Shown piece by piece: positions 44,088 through 52,371 of a DNA stretch of 64,000 bases. The stretch's first letter is position 1. Each line of letters starts with the position of its first letter. The notes below the pieces were generated by a model, which was given only the letters and a program-made list of their open reading frames with translations, was not told the DNA's origin and did no database searches. Source of the DNA: Bhargavaea massiliensis (lineage in GTDB: Bacteria > Bacillota > Bacilli > Bacillales_A > Planococcaceae); the NCBI RefSeq assembly GCF_018390575.1, contig NZ_JAHBCJ010000002.1, forward strand, positions 20,811-84,810, read 5' to 3'. The translations under genes were made by a program, and so were the position numbers.

Positions 44088-44569
44088 TTGTGAAAGTGGT
44101 AACATCCTAATTTGTGTACCTTTCTACTTGACGGTTACACCAGTAAATAACCAACAGAATTATCAAAATCTTTTAATAATACATCTCTGTGAGACTCATA
44201 TTTCCTCAAAGTCTTCCATCTTGAATACAGTTCTATTTTCTTCATTTCGTCTACTAAATTCAGTATACTGAAGGGGTTTTTGAAAATTGGGCTCTATCCT
44301 ATTTTTCGAATTTGTTACTTTCAGTTTATCGTTTACACCTTGATACTAGAAACACCGTAGTTTCAATGTGCACTGATTCGTTTAGGCATTTCACCATAGA
44401 AGGGCTATGGATAGGGAAGCACTCGAAAAGGGTATTGGAGCATTTCTAAAAATCCAATAACGCACAGAACCCTCGGAAACTCCTCTTGGAATCCCAAGGA
44501 TTTGTGATGCACGTTATGAACTTTTGCATCATCAATCTGACGTACGGTGGGGTGGGGGGACAGGGTTAG
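44088..44569. other. AT-rich intergenic stretch, no gene seen
   Basis: About 480 bases between the istB remnant and the next minus-strand ORF. No coding or RNA feature could be supported. Confidence 0.5.
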
Positions 44570-44887
44570 TTAGTTTCCCATTCTACTAAAATGAATTTCT
44601 GGATGACCTCTAAGCAATTCCGGAACCTCTTCTTTGTTTAAGATTGAGGTGAGATCAAACAAAGCGCCGTTAGATGCGGTTCTCATCCGTCGGATTATGC
44701 AGCCTGCCAAACGGTAAAGTTTGCCCGGTCGTTCCACTCTTAAGGTGCCTCCAGCTTTGTATACTCTGCCCCCAAAAAAATAGATTCTAACAGTAAAACT
44801 AGAAGTAGGTATTTTGGAGGCAGAACTTATAAAGCAAATATTTTTGAAGATGTCAGACTTACTCAAACGAAACAAAAAATAATTCAA
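44570..44887 (-). CDS. Hypothetical 105-residue ORF
   Basis: A basic protein (MNYFLFRLSKSDIFKN...) encoded downstream of and on the same strand as the glycosyltransferase. A central glycine-containing stretch (YFFGGRVYKAGGTLRVERPG) is seen but no family is recognised, and no strong ribosome binding site precedes it. It may be a fragment. Confidence 0.3.
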   Translation of the reverse strand: MNYFLFRLSKSDIFKNICFISSASKIPTSSFTVRIYFFGGRVYKAGGTLRVERPGKLYRLAGCIIRRMRTASNGALFDLTSILNKEEVPELLRGHPEIHFSRMGN

Positions 44888-44941
44888 GTCTACAGTTTAA
44901 ACTTCTGCATCAGCAAGTGTGGGTGTGTTCAAGCGTAGTTT

Positions 44942-46483
44942 CTATTGTTTTGTCTTATTCAATTTATTCTCGATCGCATTAGATATTGCATGCTTCCAGT
45001 TCTTTGCGTAAACCTCTTTGTTGAACTTGCTATCAATTTTGTGATACGCAGTTTGCCCCATCTTGATTGCTCTGGCTGGATCATTGAACATTTCAATCAT
45101 CTTATTGGCTAGCTCTTCTATATTATTTTTCTCAATAAGGAACCCATTTACTTCATTATCAATCATCTCTCTTGCACCATATCTAATATCATAGCTTATT
45201 ACAGGTGTAGCGTTAGCCATGCTTTCGAGTATAGACAAGCCAAAGCCCTCTGTTTTTGATGTTAGAATACTAAACAGAGCTTTTTGATATTTATCATTAG
45301 GTTTCTTTGTATATCCATTCAGGGTTATGTTGTCATTTAGACCAAGAGTATCGATCAGATTCTTAAGGTTTTCCTCTTGGTTACCTTCTCCCCAAATATC
45401 AAGTTTTGCATCTGGAACATGCTTCACTACTTTGTCAAAAGCCTTTATGATATGGGGAATGTTTTTTATTCCAGAAAGTCTCGAGACTACAACAGCAGAC
45501 TTGATATCCTTATTTCGGGCTATCTCCTTGAGTTCCTCATTACTTATCTTTGTTTCATAAGAGTGAGGGACTACAGAAATATTGTCTTTTTTACCAAACC
45601 TAGACTCCATATCCTGCTTTTGATGATTCGTAAGAACAAGAATGCCATCCAGACTGTCCATTTTCTCTATACAAGGCTTGAGTCCTGGTGGAGTATCAGA
45701 GTCAATTTCAAATGGGGCAAGTAAGTGATTGCTATGTAGTCTCCATATTTTCACTGCTTGATTATTCTTTACGCTGAGCATAAGTGGATCTGTTGCACGA
45801 GAATCTGATATTAGTATAGGTCTTTCAAATTTATCAATGACACGCTGTATCCATTTCACTTTTAAGGCATCATCGTTTGGGTAGGTAGCCTTGATGCCGC
45901 CAGCCTTGTTTAACCAATTTACCCTTGTTGCCTTTTCTGTCTCTGGATTAATCCACTTTGATAAATATGCCTTCCCTCTGTTGTCATAATATATTATCTG
46001 TCGAGGCTTGTTCGTTGTGTAATCCATGAAAGTTACTCTTCTTATATTGTAATGAGAGTCATAAACTTCTCTCTTTGTTCGGTATCTATTTTCATTAAAA
46101 TAATCAATAAAGTTTAAAGAGCCATTATCATGATATGCTCTGTAGCGTACATACAGCCCATTCTCGTATTCTCTAAAAGCATTGTGTCCTTTACGCTTGT
46201 CTAGATACCCAGTTCTTTTGGGCTCTTTCTTTCTCTTATTCTTCTTCTCAAATCCTAGCAGTGACTCGTATAGGTTTAACACCTTGACATTCTTCCCTAA
46301 CAATCCAAGGCTTATTAATTCGTCTTTTATCTTTTCATATCTTGTATTGAAATTAAACGTAAGAAGATAGGTATCGTACCCCATCTCTGAGAGGGCTTTT
46401 GTTTGGGCTAATACAGCTTTGGTTAAGCCGCCACGATTAACATCCAAGGAGTTTGTTAGAACAAATAAGCTTTGCTTTTTCAT
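44942..46483 (-). CDS. GT4 glycosyltransferase, TagE-like (poly(glycerol phosphate) alpha-glucosyltransferase)
   Basis: A 513-residue enzyme of TagE type: N-terminal NSLDVNRGGLTKAVLAQTKAL, a roughly 200-residue insert typical of TagE rather than ordinary GT4 enzymes (YYDNRGKAYLSKWINPETEK), and the GT4 donor site with SRLSGIKNIPHIIKAF and the E-X7-E motif EGFGLSILESMANATPVISYD. It probably adds glucose to the teichoic acid made by the TagD/TagF-like pair. ATG 46483 follows GAGAGG. Low GC like the other island genes. Confidence 0.9.
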   Translation of the reverse strand: MKKQSLFVLTNSLDVNRGGLTKAVLAQTKALSEMGYDTYLLTFNFNTRYEKIKDELISLGLLGKNVKVLNLYESLLGFEKKNKRKKEPKRTGYLDKRKGHNAFREYENGLYVRYRAYHDNGSLNFIDYFNENRYRTKREVYDSHYNIRRVTFMDYTTNKPRQIIYYDNRGKAYLSKWINPETEKATRVNWLNKAGGIKATYPNDDALKVKWIQRVIDKFERPILISDSRATDPLMLSVKNNQAVKIWRLHSNHLLAPFEIDSDTPPGLKPCIEKMDSLDGILVLTNHQKQDMESRFGKKDNISVVPHSYETKISNEELKEIARNKDIKSAVVVSRLSGIKNIPHIIKAFDKVVKHVPDAKLDIWGEGNQEENLKNLIDTLGLNDNITLNGYTKKPNDKYQKALFSILTSKTEGFGLSILESMANATPVISYDIRYGAREMIDNEVNGFLIEKNNIEELANKMIEMFNDPARAIKMGQTAYHKIDSKFNKEVYAKNWKHAISNAIENKLNKTKQ

Positions 46484-46486
46484 CAA

Positions 46487-47259
46487 ATCAACCTCTCATA
46501 AATTTATTGAGTCCTCCATACCAAAAAGAACTGGAGGGCAATGGCCGTCTTGCCCGTTTCCTTATGGCTTGCTAGGTAATGCTGGGTCTGTAGGTGTATT
46601 TGTGTCGCCAAATTTCCTTTCGATGGCAGTCCCGCCGGCGCTGTCCTGCTACCCAAGCACTCCATAGGTGGACACAGGACTCTTTGACGAACAGGCGAGT
46701 AGAGGTCTGCTCACCCAGATTCCCTGTTTTCTTGTGCTACGCTCGATTCTTCCCTGTTATAGTTTCATCCGCCAGGGCGGCCGCCGGAATGTCCATACCC
46801 TTGCGGTACGACTCGTCGGAGGCATCCAGAAGTTTCTTTCATAATAAACGTTCTTGCTCATGACGTCTAGGAAGGCGTAACCTTCCCCGAATTGATCGTA
46901 GCTTGACCTGAATTCGACTGCCTTCTCTTTTCCTCTTCACGGACATTGCGGCTGTTGGACGCTCACAAGACCTTCTCGTGCAAATTTATTGGTAATGGGC
47001 CAAGCCTTTTGCTCGACCTCATGGTTTGACGCGCCTGCCGGTCGGTTTCAGCTCCAATGATTATTTCTCCATTCGTGGTTTTGACTTGATTGTACCGGAA
47101 GAGGCTCAGCCCATGCACCAAAACGGTCTTTTCGTCAGCGTTGTCTTGACTGGGAGATGACCCAAGAGAAACTGCTCCAGCTTGCTCTAATTTCCCTGTT
47201 TTACCTTTTTGAAAAAATGCCATTCAACCGGCATGTAGAAGGAACACAGTTACTAATCC
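46487..47259. other. Degraded DNA between the glycosyltransferase and the lrgAB remnant
   Basis: Broken protein-like pieces appear on the minus strand in shifting frames, for example RSSYDQFGEGYAFLDVMSKN then LLDASDESYRKGMDIPAAAL near 46760-46930, and an 86-codon frame at 46963-47223. They suggest one or two decayed genes, but I cannot name the family. Confidence 0.4.
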
Positions 47260-47269
47260 GCGTTTTCAA

Positions 47270-47789
47270 GCTGTGTTTTATCCCGTCAACGGTCGACATC
47301 ATTCAGTAACTGGATCTGTTTAGGACGTGGAATGCGATTTCGTTCGTGACGTTGCTTTTAAGTACACCCTTACAATTGCGCTGACCGCCTGGGCTATTGA
47401 GCGTTCCGTCAGCAAGAAGGGGACGCGATGAATACAGCCATCACTTACTCGGCTCGGGGCACACGCAACAGGCCACTAAGACCAATCCGAAAAACGCCAC
47501 GACACCGATTGCGATCCAGTTTTCCAAAATGGTATAAGGCATTCCGACGCTCAGCGTCGTCTATGTTATGATTGCCGGCATCGGCGGCGCGGTGTTCGGC
47601 ATTCCGATTCTGAATAAGCTGGGCATTCGCCATCCGGTCGCACGGGGTCTCAGCATCGGCATCGCGTCACACGGCTTCGGCACTGCGAAACTTTTTGAGA
47701 CGAGTGACAGGGAAGGCTCTGTCAGTACCGTTGCCTATATCCTGATGGCGATTCTGATTACGATTGTTTGTACGGTCTTTTTCAGTTGA
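47270..47789 (+). pseudogene. Decayed second copy of lrgA-lrgB
   Basis: 47278-47430 matches the 3' third of lrgA and the start of lrgB (GCGCTGACCGCCTGGG and ATGAATACAGCCATCACTTA are recognisable) at noticeably lower identity. The middle of lrgB is deleted, 47490-47567 matches at moderate identity, and 47568-47789 is nearly identical to 36861-37082. Frameshifts and the deletion make it non-functional, although an ATG-started frame of 73 codons spans the conserved end. Confidence 0.92.
47568..47789 (+). repeat. Long direct repeat, right copy (3' end of lrgB)
   Basis: Nearly identical to 36861-37082. The differences seen are ggt/ggc, acggttgtc/acgattgtt and the last few bases (AAGTTAG versus CAGTTGA). 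Confidence 0.95.
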
Positions 47790-47869
47790 GGAATCAAGAG
47801 AATAACACGGACAAATTTACTCAAATTGGAAATTAAAATTAGATATAATGATGTTATATTTATTTTATT

Positions 47870-48934
47870 ATGATTAAGTTAAAAACGAACAGGCAACTCA
47901 ACGAAATTAATTTGTTGCGTGCAATTGCTTGTATAGCAGTTGTACTCACCCATTCAATCACTGATTATATCCGAACATATGACCCTTCTCTCTTTGGTCA
48001 AGAGCAATTCATAACCTATTTTCGTTTCACACTCCTTTGGGCGACGCCCGTTTTTGTAATGATATCCGAGGTCCTTATTTCAAAGAATTATCCTGATGGA
48101 GTAAGGAAAGGGTTTCTATTAAAACGCGTCAAATATATTATGATTCCATATATTTTAATTGGGTTGATCAGGAGCTACATGCACTCAGAAGGCGAATGGT
48201 CTGTCTTTTTCCAGCGCGCCTGGGAAACAGTTGTGCTTGGGCACTGGCACGGGTTCTTTGTTTTGGTCATCTTCCAATTTTATATATTGCATATTTTGCT
48301 ATGGCGCTTCTTGAAGAAAACTCATCCTTTACCCCCGATTCTAATTTCCTTTATCTTGTCATTTACGTACCTGTATGTTCATGCAGGTAATAAGGACTTC
48401 CGTATATTCATTGATCAAGTTTATCCTTTTTGGGATCGGACCCTCTTTATCGGTTGGTTATTTTATTTTGTAGTAGCTTTCTATATTGGACGGGATTATG
48501 AAAAAGTAATTAACTTTTTCGCAAAGCATTTCTATATCCCGGTCATCGGTGTTATTGTTTCATATCTCATGATTATGAATAAGGTCATGAACAGGGTCTT
48601 TGTATCTGTAAAAAGTGACCGGTATGACATGCTCATATTTGCATTATCTGTCTTTATCATTGCATTGGTTTTATTGAGAATGATTAAAAACCCTAACCAA
48701 ACACTGATTAAGTTAAGCCATTTTTCTTTCTTTATATACCTGACACATCAGCTGACGCTTCCTTATTTAAGCCAACTCACACAGACAGTGGCTAATGATG
48801 TTTGGTCCCATATCATCATTTTGACTTTCTTGGGTGTGGCAACTTCTATCGGCTGGGCAATGCTTTTTTATGAGTCCCGATTAACAAAGCCGTTTACTGG
48901 GAGAATTAAAATTCTGGACCAGCCTGTAAAGTGA
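47870..48934 (+). CDS. Acyltransferase 3 family membrane protein
   Basis: A 354-residue integral membrane protein with about ten helices and the family hallmark NEINLLRAIACIAVVLTHS (catalytic-region Arg and His). Such proteins O-acetylate or O-acylate cell-surface polymers, so teichoic acid or another wall glycan is a natural target next to the teichoic acid island. A TATAAT box lies about 30 bases upstream, but no Shine-Dalgarno sequence precedes ATG 47870, which is unusual here. Low GC. Confidence 0.88.
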   Translation: MIKLKTNRQLNEINLLRAIACIAVVLTHSITDYIRTYDPSLFGQEQFITYFRFTLLWATPVFVMISEVLISKNYPDGVRKGFLLKRVKYIMIPYILIGLIRSYMHSEGEWSVFFQRAWETVVLGHWHGFFVLVIFQFYILHILLWRFLKKTHPLPPILISFILSFTYLYVHAGNKDFRIFIDQVYPFWDRTLFIGWLFYFVVAFYIGRDYEKVINFFAKHFYIPVIGVIVSYLMIMNKVMNRVFVSVKSDRYDMLIFALSVFIIALVLLRMIKNPNQTLIKLSHFSFFIYLTHQLTLPYLSQLTQTVANDVWSHIIILTFLGVATSIGWAMLFYESRLTKPFTGRIKILDQPVK

Positions 48935-48940
48935 ACAAAA

Positions 48941-48987
48941 GACGGAACAGCGCCGTCCCGGCACACCGGGACGGCGCTGTTGTCCGT
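48941..48987. terminator. Bidirectional terminator-like hairpin
   Basis: AACAGCGCCGTCCCGG / CCGGGACGGCGCTGTT, a 16-bp perfect stem with a 4-base loop and outer GACGG pairing, between convergent genes. T-run weak. Confidence 0.8.
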
Positions 48988-49004
48988 ATAGTCATAATAA
49001 AAAC

Positions 49005-50690
49005 TCAGAATGCCCCCGAACCGCCACCACCGCCTCCGGTTCCTCCACCCGAGCTGGATGAGTAGGTTGCGGAGCTCGAATAGGCAGCATGCTCACCTGC
49101 CACGGCAAAGGAGCGATTCATAATCAGCGGGTCATAAACAATTACGGCCGGCGACATATCAGAGGCAGGCTGCCGTGTGTCCGCGAATCGGGCAAACTGC
49201 AGGTCGATGTCTTTGTTTTTCGTGCCGATGGCATAAATGTATCCCCTCAGCCGGTCTTCGCGCGACATGGATGTCCATTCATCGGCTCCCGCATTCTTGA
49301 ACTGTCCGGTAAAGGTCTGCCACTGTTCACGAAGCAGATGCCCTTTTTCACTGAGCGGCCGGTAGAACGCGGCTCCGACCAGTGCGGCCAGTGCAAGCGG
49401 GATGGCAACGGCCAGATGGATCCAGGCCTCCCTGATGCCAAAGTAGATGGCTGTGCCGGCGAGGATGCTGCCGGTGAGGGCGAGAAGGAAGGAGATGCCG
49501 GGACGGGATTCTTTCAGACCGGCTTCTTTGAGCTCACGCGAAACGGTGCCGCTCCATTCCGCTACACGATTGCTGTACTCTCCGGCCTCCTTATCATCTT
49601 CGGTCCGTCTTTTGAGTTCTTCCAGGTCGAAGCCTCCGGTGCCGTCACCAAAGCTGTCGAAAAGGAAAGAGCGGAATATTTCTTCATGCTGATGTTCCGG
49701 CGCCTTGTCTGTCTCCTCGAACCGGGTTTCGGATACTTGCACCACCTGTCCCTTCCGGATGAGGTCGAGAAGCGCGGCAGAAAGGCGTTCCGGTCCGGTG
49801 TCAATGGCAGGGGACATGAATTGCATGGCAGCCGGCATGCTAATGATCTCTTTAGGCGTCATGAAGCCGGAAGCATCTGCTTCACGTCGTGCTTCCGCAG
49901 ATTTTCTGCGCGAGAGGTTCCATTCTCTCCAGAAGACACCGAGGAGGAGCAGGAAGGCTGCGGGAATGACGATATTCCCGGCCAGAACAGCATTCCGGTT
50001 TCGTGCTTCCGCAGCTTTCTGTTCCTCGGCAAGCCGTGTCCGTTCAGCGGCAATCGTGTCGCGGATTGTTCCGGGAACGGGATTCAGGGAAGGGAACAGG
50101 GAGGCATCGAAGACCACACGGATATCGCCATTTTCCCCCGAGTCGACATGGCCCATGTTAAACCGGGCTGTGCCATCCGGCTCGGCTGATCCGATACCCG
50201 CAGCCTCATCGTAGCCGATCAGCTCCGTTCCTGAAGACGGTTCCGGCGGTTCGACGGTGATCGTCATGCTGCCGTAATCCGATTCATTGCGGTCGTCAAA
50301 AAATGGCCAGTAGAATTCTGCTCCGTCCTCGTATAGGGTCACTGCATCTTCAATTGCATACCGGAGTTCAACCGTTATAGTTTCGTCTTTGCCTCCTCGA
50401 AATACTTTGTACACATCCCCGTCTTTCTCAATGCGGAGCGGCTGTCCATCCTCGAATGCGCTGAATCCGGAGATGTCGGTGCCCTCTTTGGGGACGAGCA
50501 TCCGGGTCACCCCATTAAAATCACCATCAAATTGATAAGTGTGGTATTCGGTCACGCTGACCGTTCCATTTTTGTCTGCTATGGCTTCGATCCTGCTGTC
50601 CGTAATTTCGAAGTCAACAGCCAATGCGGCCGCCGGAAACAGGAACAGCAGAAGCGTCGCCGTCAGGAAGGTTCTGTACAGTCTGGTCAT
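49005..50690 (-). CDS. DUF2207 membrane protein
   Basis: A 561-residue DUF2207 protein: signal peptide (FLTATLLLFLFPAAALA), an extracellular beta-rich domain (about 26-215), one helix near 235-252, a cytoplasmic region, two helices near 405-445, and a C-terminal tail of Ser and Gly ending in SGAF. The YSSSSGGGTGGGG-type tail is usual for the family. Function unknown. ATG 50690 follows ACGGAGGCGG. Confidence 0.85.
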   Translation of the reverse strand: MTRLYRTFLTATLLLFLFPAAALAVDFEITDSRIEAIADKNGTVSVTEYHTYQFDGDFNGVTRMLVPKEGTDISGFSAFEDGQPLRIEKDGDVYKVFRGGKDETITVELRYAIEDAVTLYEDGAEFYWPFFDDRNESDYGSMTITVEPPEPSSGTELIGYDEAAGIGSAEPDGTARFNMGHVDSGENGDIRVVFDASLFPSLNPVPGTIRDTIAAERTRLAEEQKAAEARNRNAVLAGNIVIPAAFLLLLGVFWREWNLSRRKSAEARREADASGFMTPKEIISMPAAMQFMSPAIDTGPERLSAALLDLIRKGQVVQVSETRFEETDKAPEHQHEEIFRSFLFDSFGDGTGGFDLEELKRRTEDDKEAGEYSNRVAEWSGTVSRELKEAGLKESRPGISFLLALTGSILAGTAIYFGIREAWIHLAVAIPLALAALVGAAFYRPLSEKGHLLREQWQTFTGQFKNAGADEWTSMSREDRLRGYIYAIGTKNKDIDLQFARFADTRQPASDMSPAVIVYDPLIMNRSFAVAGEHAAYSSSATYSSSSGGGTGGGGGGSGAF

Positions 50691-50902
50691 CACGACCGCC
50701 TCCGTTTCAATTCGGTTATCTGTTTATACGGAACAGGCAGTGGCCTGGTTTCATGCGCTGCTGAATTGCAGTTGGATTTTTCATGAATATTTATCTAATC
50801 TGAAGGTTCTTTGCTGTTCGACTTGTTTGCGCTTTCTTTCTATTGCTATAATGGCTTCAATCAATAGTTCGAAAGAACGGCTAACCAAAAGGGGGATTTT
50901 GT

Positions 50903-51898
50903 ATGAAGAAGAAAAAATGGGCAGCACTCGCGGCAGGCACCATGTTGAGTGCAATGGTGCTTGCTGCATGCGGCGGTGACGACGGCGGTTCTGCCGGGGG
51001 AGAAGGAGAAGGCGGGGGAGATTCGGAAAGTCTTGATACACGGATCGTGACCATTGCCACCGGCGGTGCATCCGGCCCTTACAACATCATTGGCACCACG
51101 CTGGCAAGCGAGTATTCAGACGCGTACGGCGTCAACTCAAAGCCACAGACAACGGGCGCTTCAGTTGAAAATATCAACCTGATCAAGGAAGGCAAAGTTG
51201 AGATGGCATTTGTGATGAGTGATGTCCTCACGGAAGCGGTGGACGGCACCGGCAACTTCAGCGAACCGGTCGACCAGGTCCAGCAAATTGCCGCGCTCTA
51301 TCCGAACTTTGTTCAGATTGTGACGACGGCGGACTCGGGCATCAAAACGGTGGATGACCTGAAGGGCAAGCGGGTTGCGGTAGGCGACCAGAACTCGGGT
51401 GTCGAAGTGAATGCCCGCAACTTGCTGGAAGGGCACGGAATCACCTACGACGATATTGAAGTCGACTACCTTGGCTATGCCGAGGCGGCTGACGGCCTTC
51501 GTTCCGGACAGATTGATGCGGCATTCCTGACGAGCGGCCTTCCGAATTCCTCTGTTCTCGAACTGTCGAAGAGCCTGGATCTGAGCATGGTCTCCGTCGA
51601 TCCGGCAAAAGTGGAAGAGATCGCAGAAGAACAGCCATATTTCATCTCTATGGAAATCCCGGCGGATACATACGGCAATGAAGAAGCCGTTCCGACTGCA
51701 GCCATCATGAACGCCCTTGTCGTATCGTCCGAGCTCTCGGAAGACGACGTCTATAAACTGACGCAGGAATTCTTCGACAGCCTGGAATCACTTGAAAACT
51801 CCCACCAGGCGGCTTCCGACATTTCTCTGGAGGGGGCACAGGAAGGCATGGTCGCACCTGTCCATCCGGGAGCGCAAAAGTACTATGATGAGCAATGA
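50903..51898 (+). CDS. TAXI-type TRAP transporter solute-binding lipoprotein
   Basis: A 331-residue binding protein of the TAXI family (IATGGASGPYNIIGTTLASEY, GRVAVGDQNSGVE-like KRVAVGDQNSGVEVNARNLL, DLSMVSVDPAKVEEI). The lipobox LAACG (Cys23) and a Gly/Glu-rich linker indicate membrane anchoring. It captures a solute, typically a carboxylate such as glutamate, for the fused permease encoded two genes on. AAAGGGGG precedes ATG 50903. The start of the DUF1850 gene overlaps its stop by 4 bases. Confidence 0.93.
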   Translation: MKKKKWAALAAGTMLSAMVLAACGGDDGGSAGGEGEGGGDSESLDTRIVTIATGGASGPYNIIGTTLASEYSDAYGVNSKPQTTGASVENINLIKEGKVEMAFVMSDVLTEAVDGTGNFSEPVDQVQQIAALYPNFVQIVTTADSGIKTVDDLKGKRVAVGDQNSGVEVNARNLLEGHGITYDDIEVDYLGYAEAADGLRSGQIDAAFLTSGLPNSSVLELSKSLDLSMVSVDPAKVEEIAEEQPYFISMEIPADTYGNEEAVPTAAIMNALVVSSELSEDDVYKLTQEFFDSLESLENSHQAASDISLEGAQEGMVAPVHPGAQKYYDEQ

Positions 51899-52371
51899 AA
51901 TCCAAAAGCTTCATCTTCGGGGGCATAGCGGTCGTTATGCTCCTTCTTTCTCTTTCAATACGCGTTTCCGCCATCCGTGTCACTACAGATGGCTGGCAAG
52001 AAGATATTCCCGTCGGCCGGTTTGAAGTCGGCTGGATCCACTCGGTGGAAAAAGAGCCGTGGTTTGAAACCTATGAAGTGCGTGACGGGAAGCTCTATCT
52101 CACAGAAACCCGGTTTAAGACATTCGGGGCAGGCGTTCCATCGGATGGGAAAATCATTCCGTCGGATGATGGTTTCGTCCATATGGCCCTCGAACAGGAA
52201 ATCGGAGAACTGACTATTTCAACATCTGCCGATGTCCGGACGACCTTATACACGAACAAAGGCGACCGTCCGCTTTATGATCCCGGAGGGGAACGGTGGA
52301 CGGTCAGAATCACACATCAACAGGTGCCGCTTTGGCGGCTGATCGGAGGTGCCCAACTTGAGCGAAACTGA
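51895..52371 (+). CDS. DUF1850 protein, TRAP transporter associated
   Basis: A 158-residue protein with one N-terminal hydrophobic segment (about 5-25, signal anchor) and the DUF1850 core (GWIHSVEKEPWFETYEV, ETRFKTFGAGVPSD). Genes of this family recur between TAXI binding proteins and fused permeases, so it is probably an accessory of the transporter, acting outside the membrane. Its end overlaps the permease gene. Confidence 0.88.
   Translation: MKSKSFIFGGIAVVMLLLSLSIRVSAIRVTTDGWQEDIPVGRFEVGWIHSVEKEPWFETYEVRDGKLYLTETRFKTFGAGVPSDGKIIPSDDGFVHMALEQEIGELTISTSADVRTTLYTNKGDRPLYDPGGERWTVRITHQQVPLWRLIGGAQLERN

Noticed and set aside
47568-47789. 73-codon frame as a functional short LrgB
   Set aside because: It is the tail of a deleted lrgB copy, has no ribosome binding site and would lack most membrane helices.
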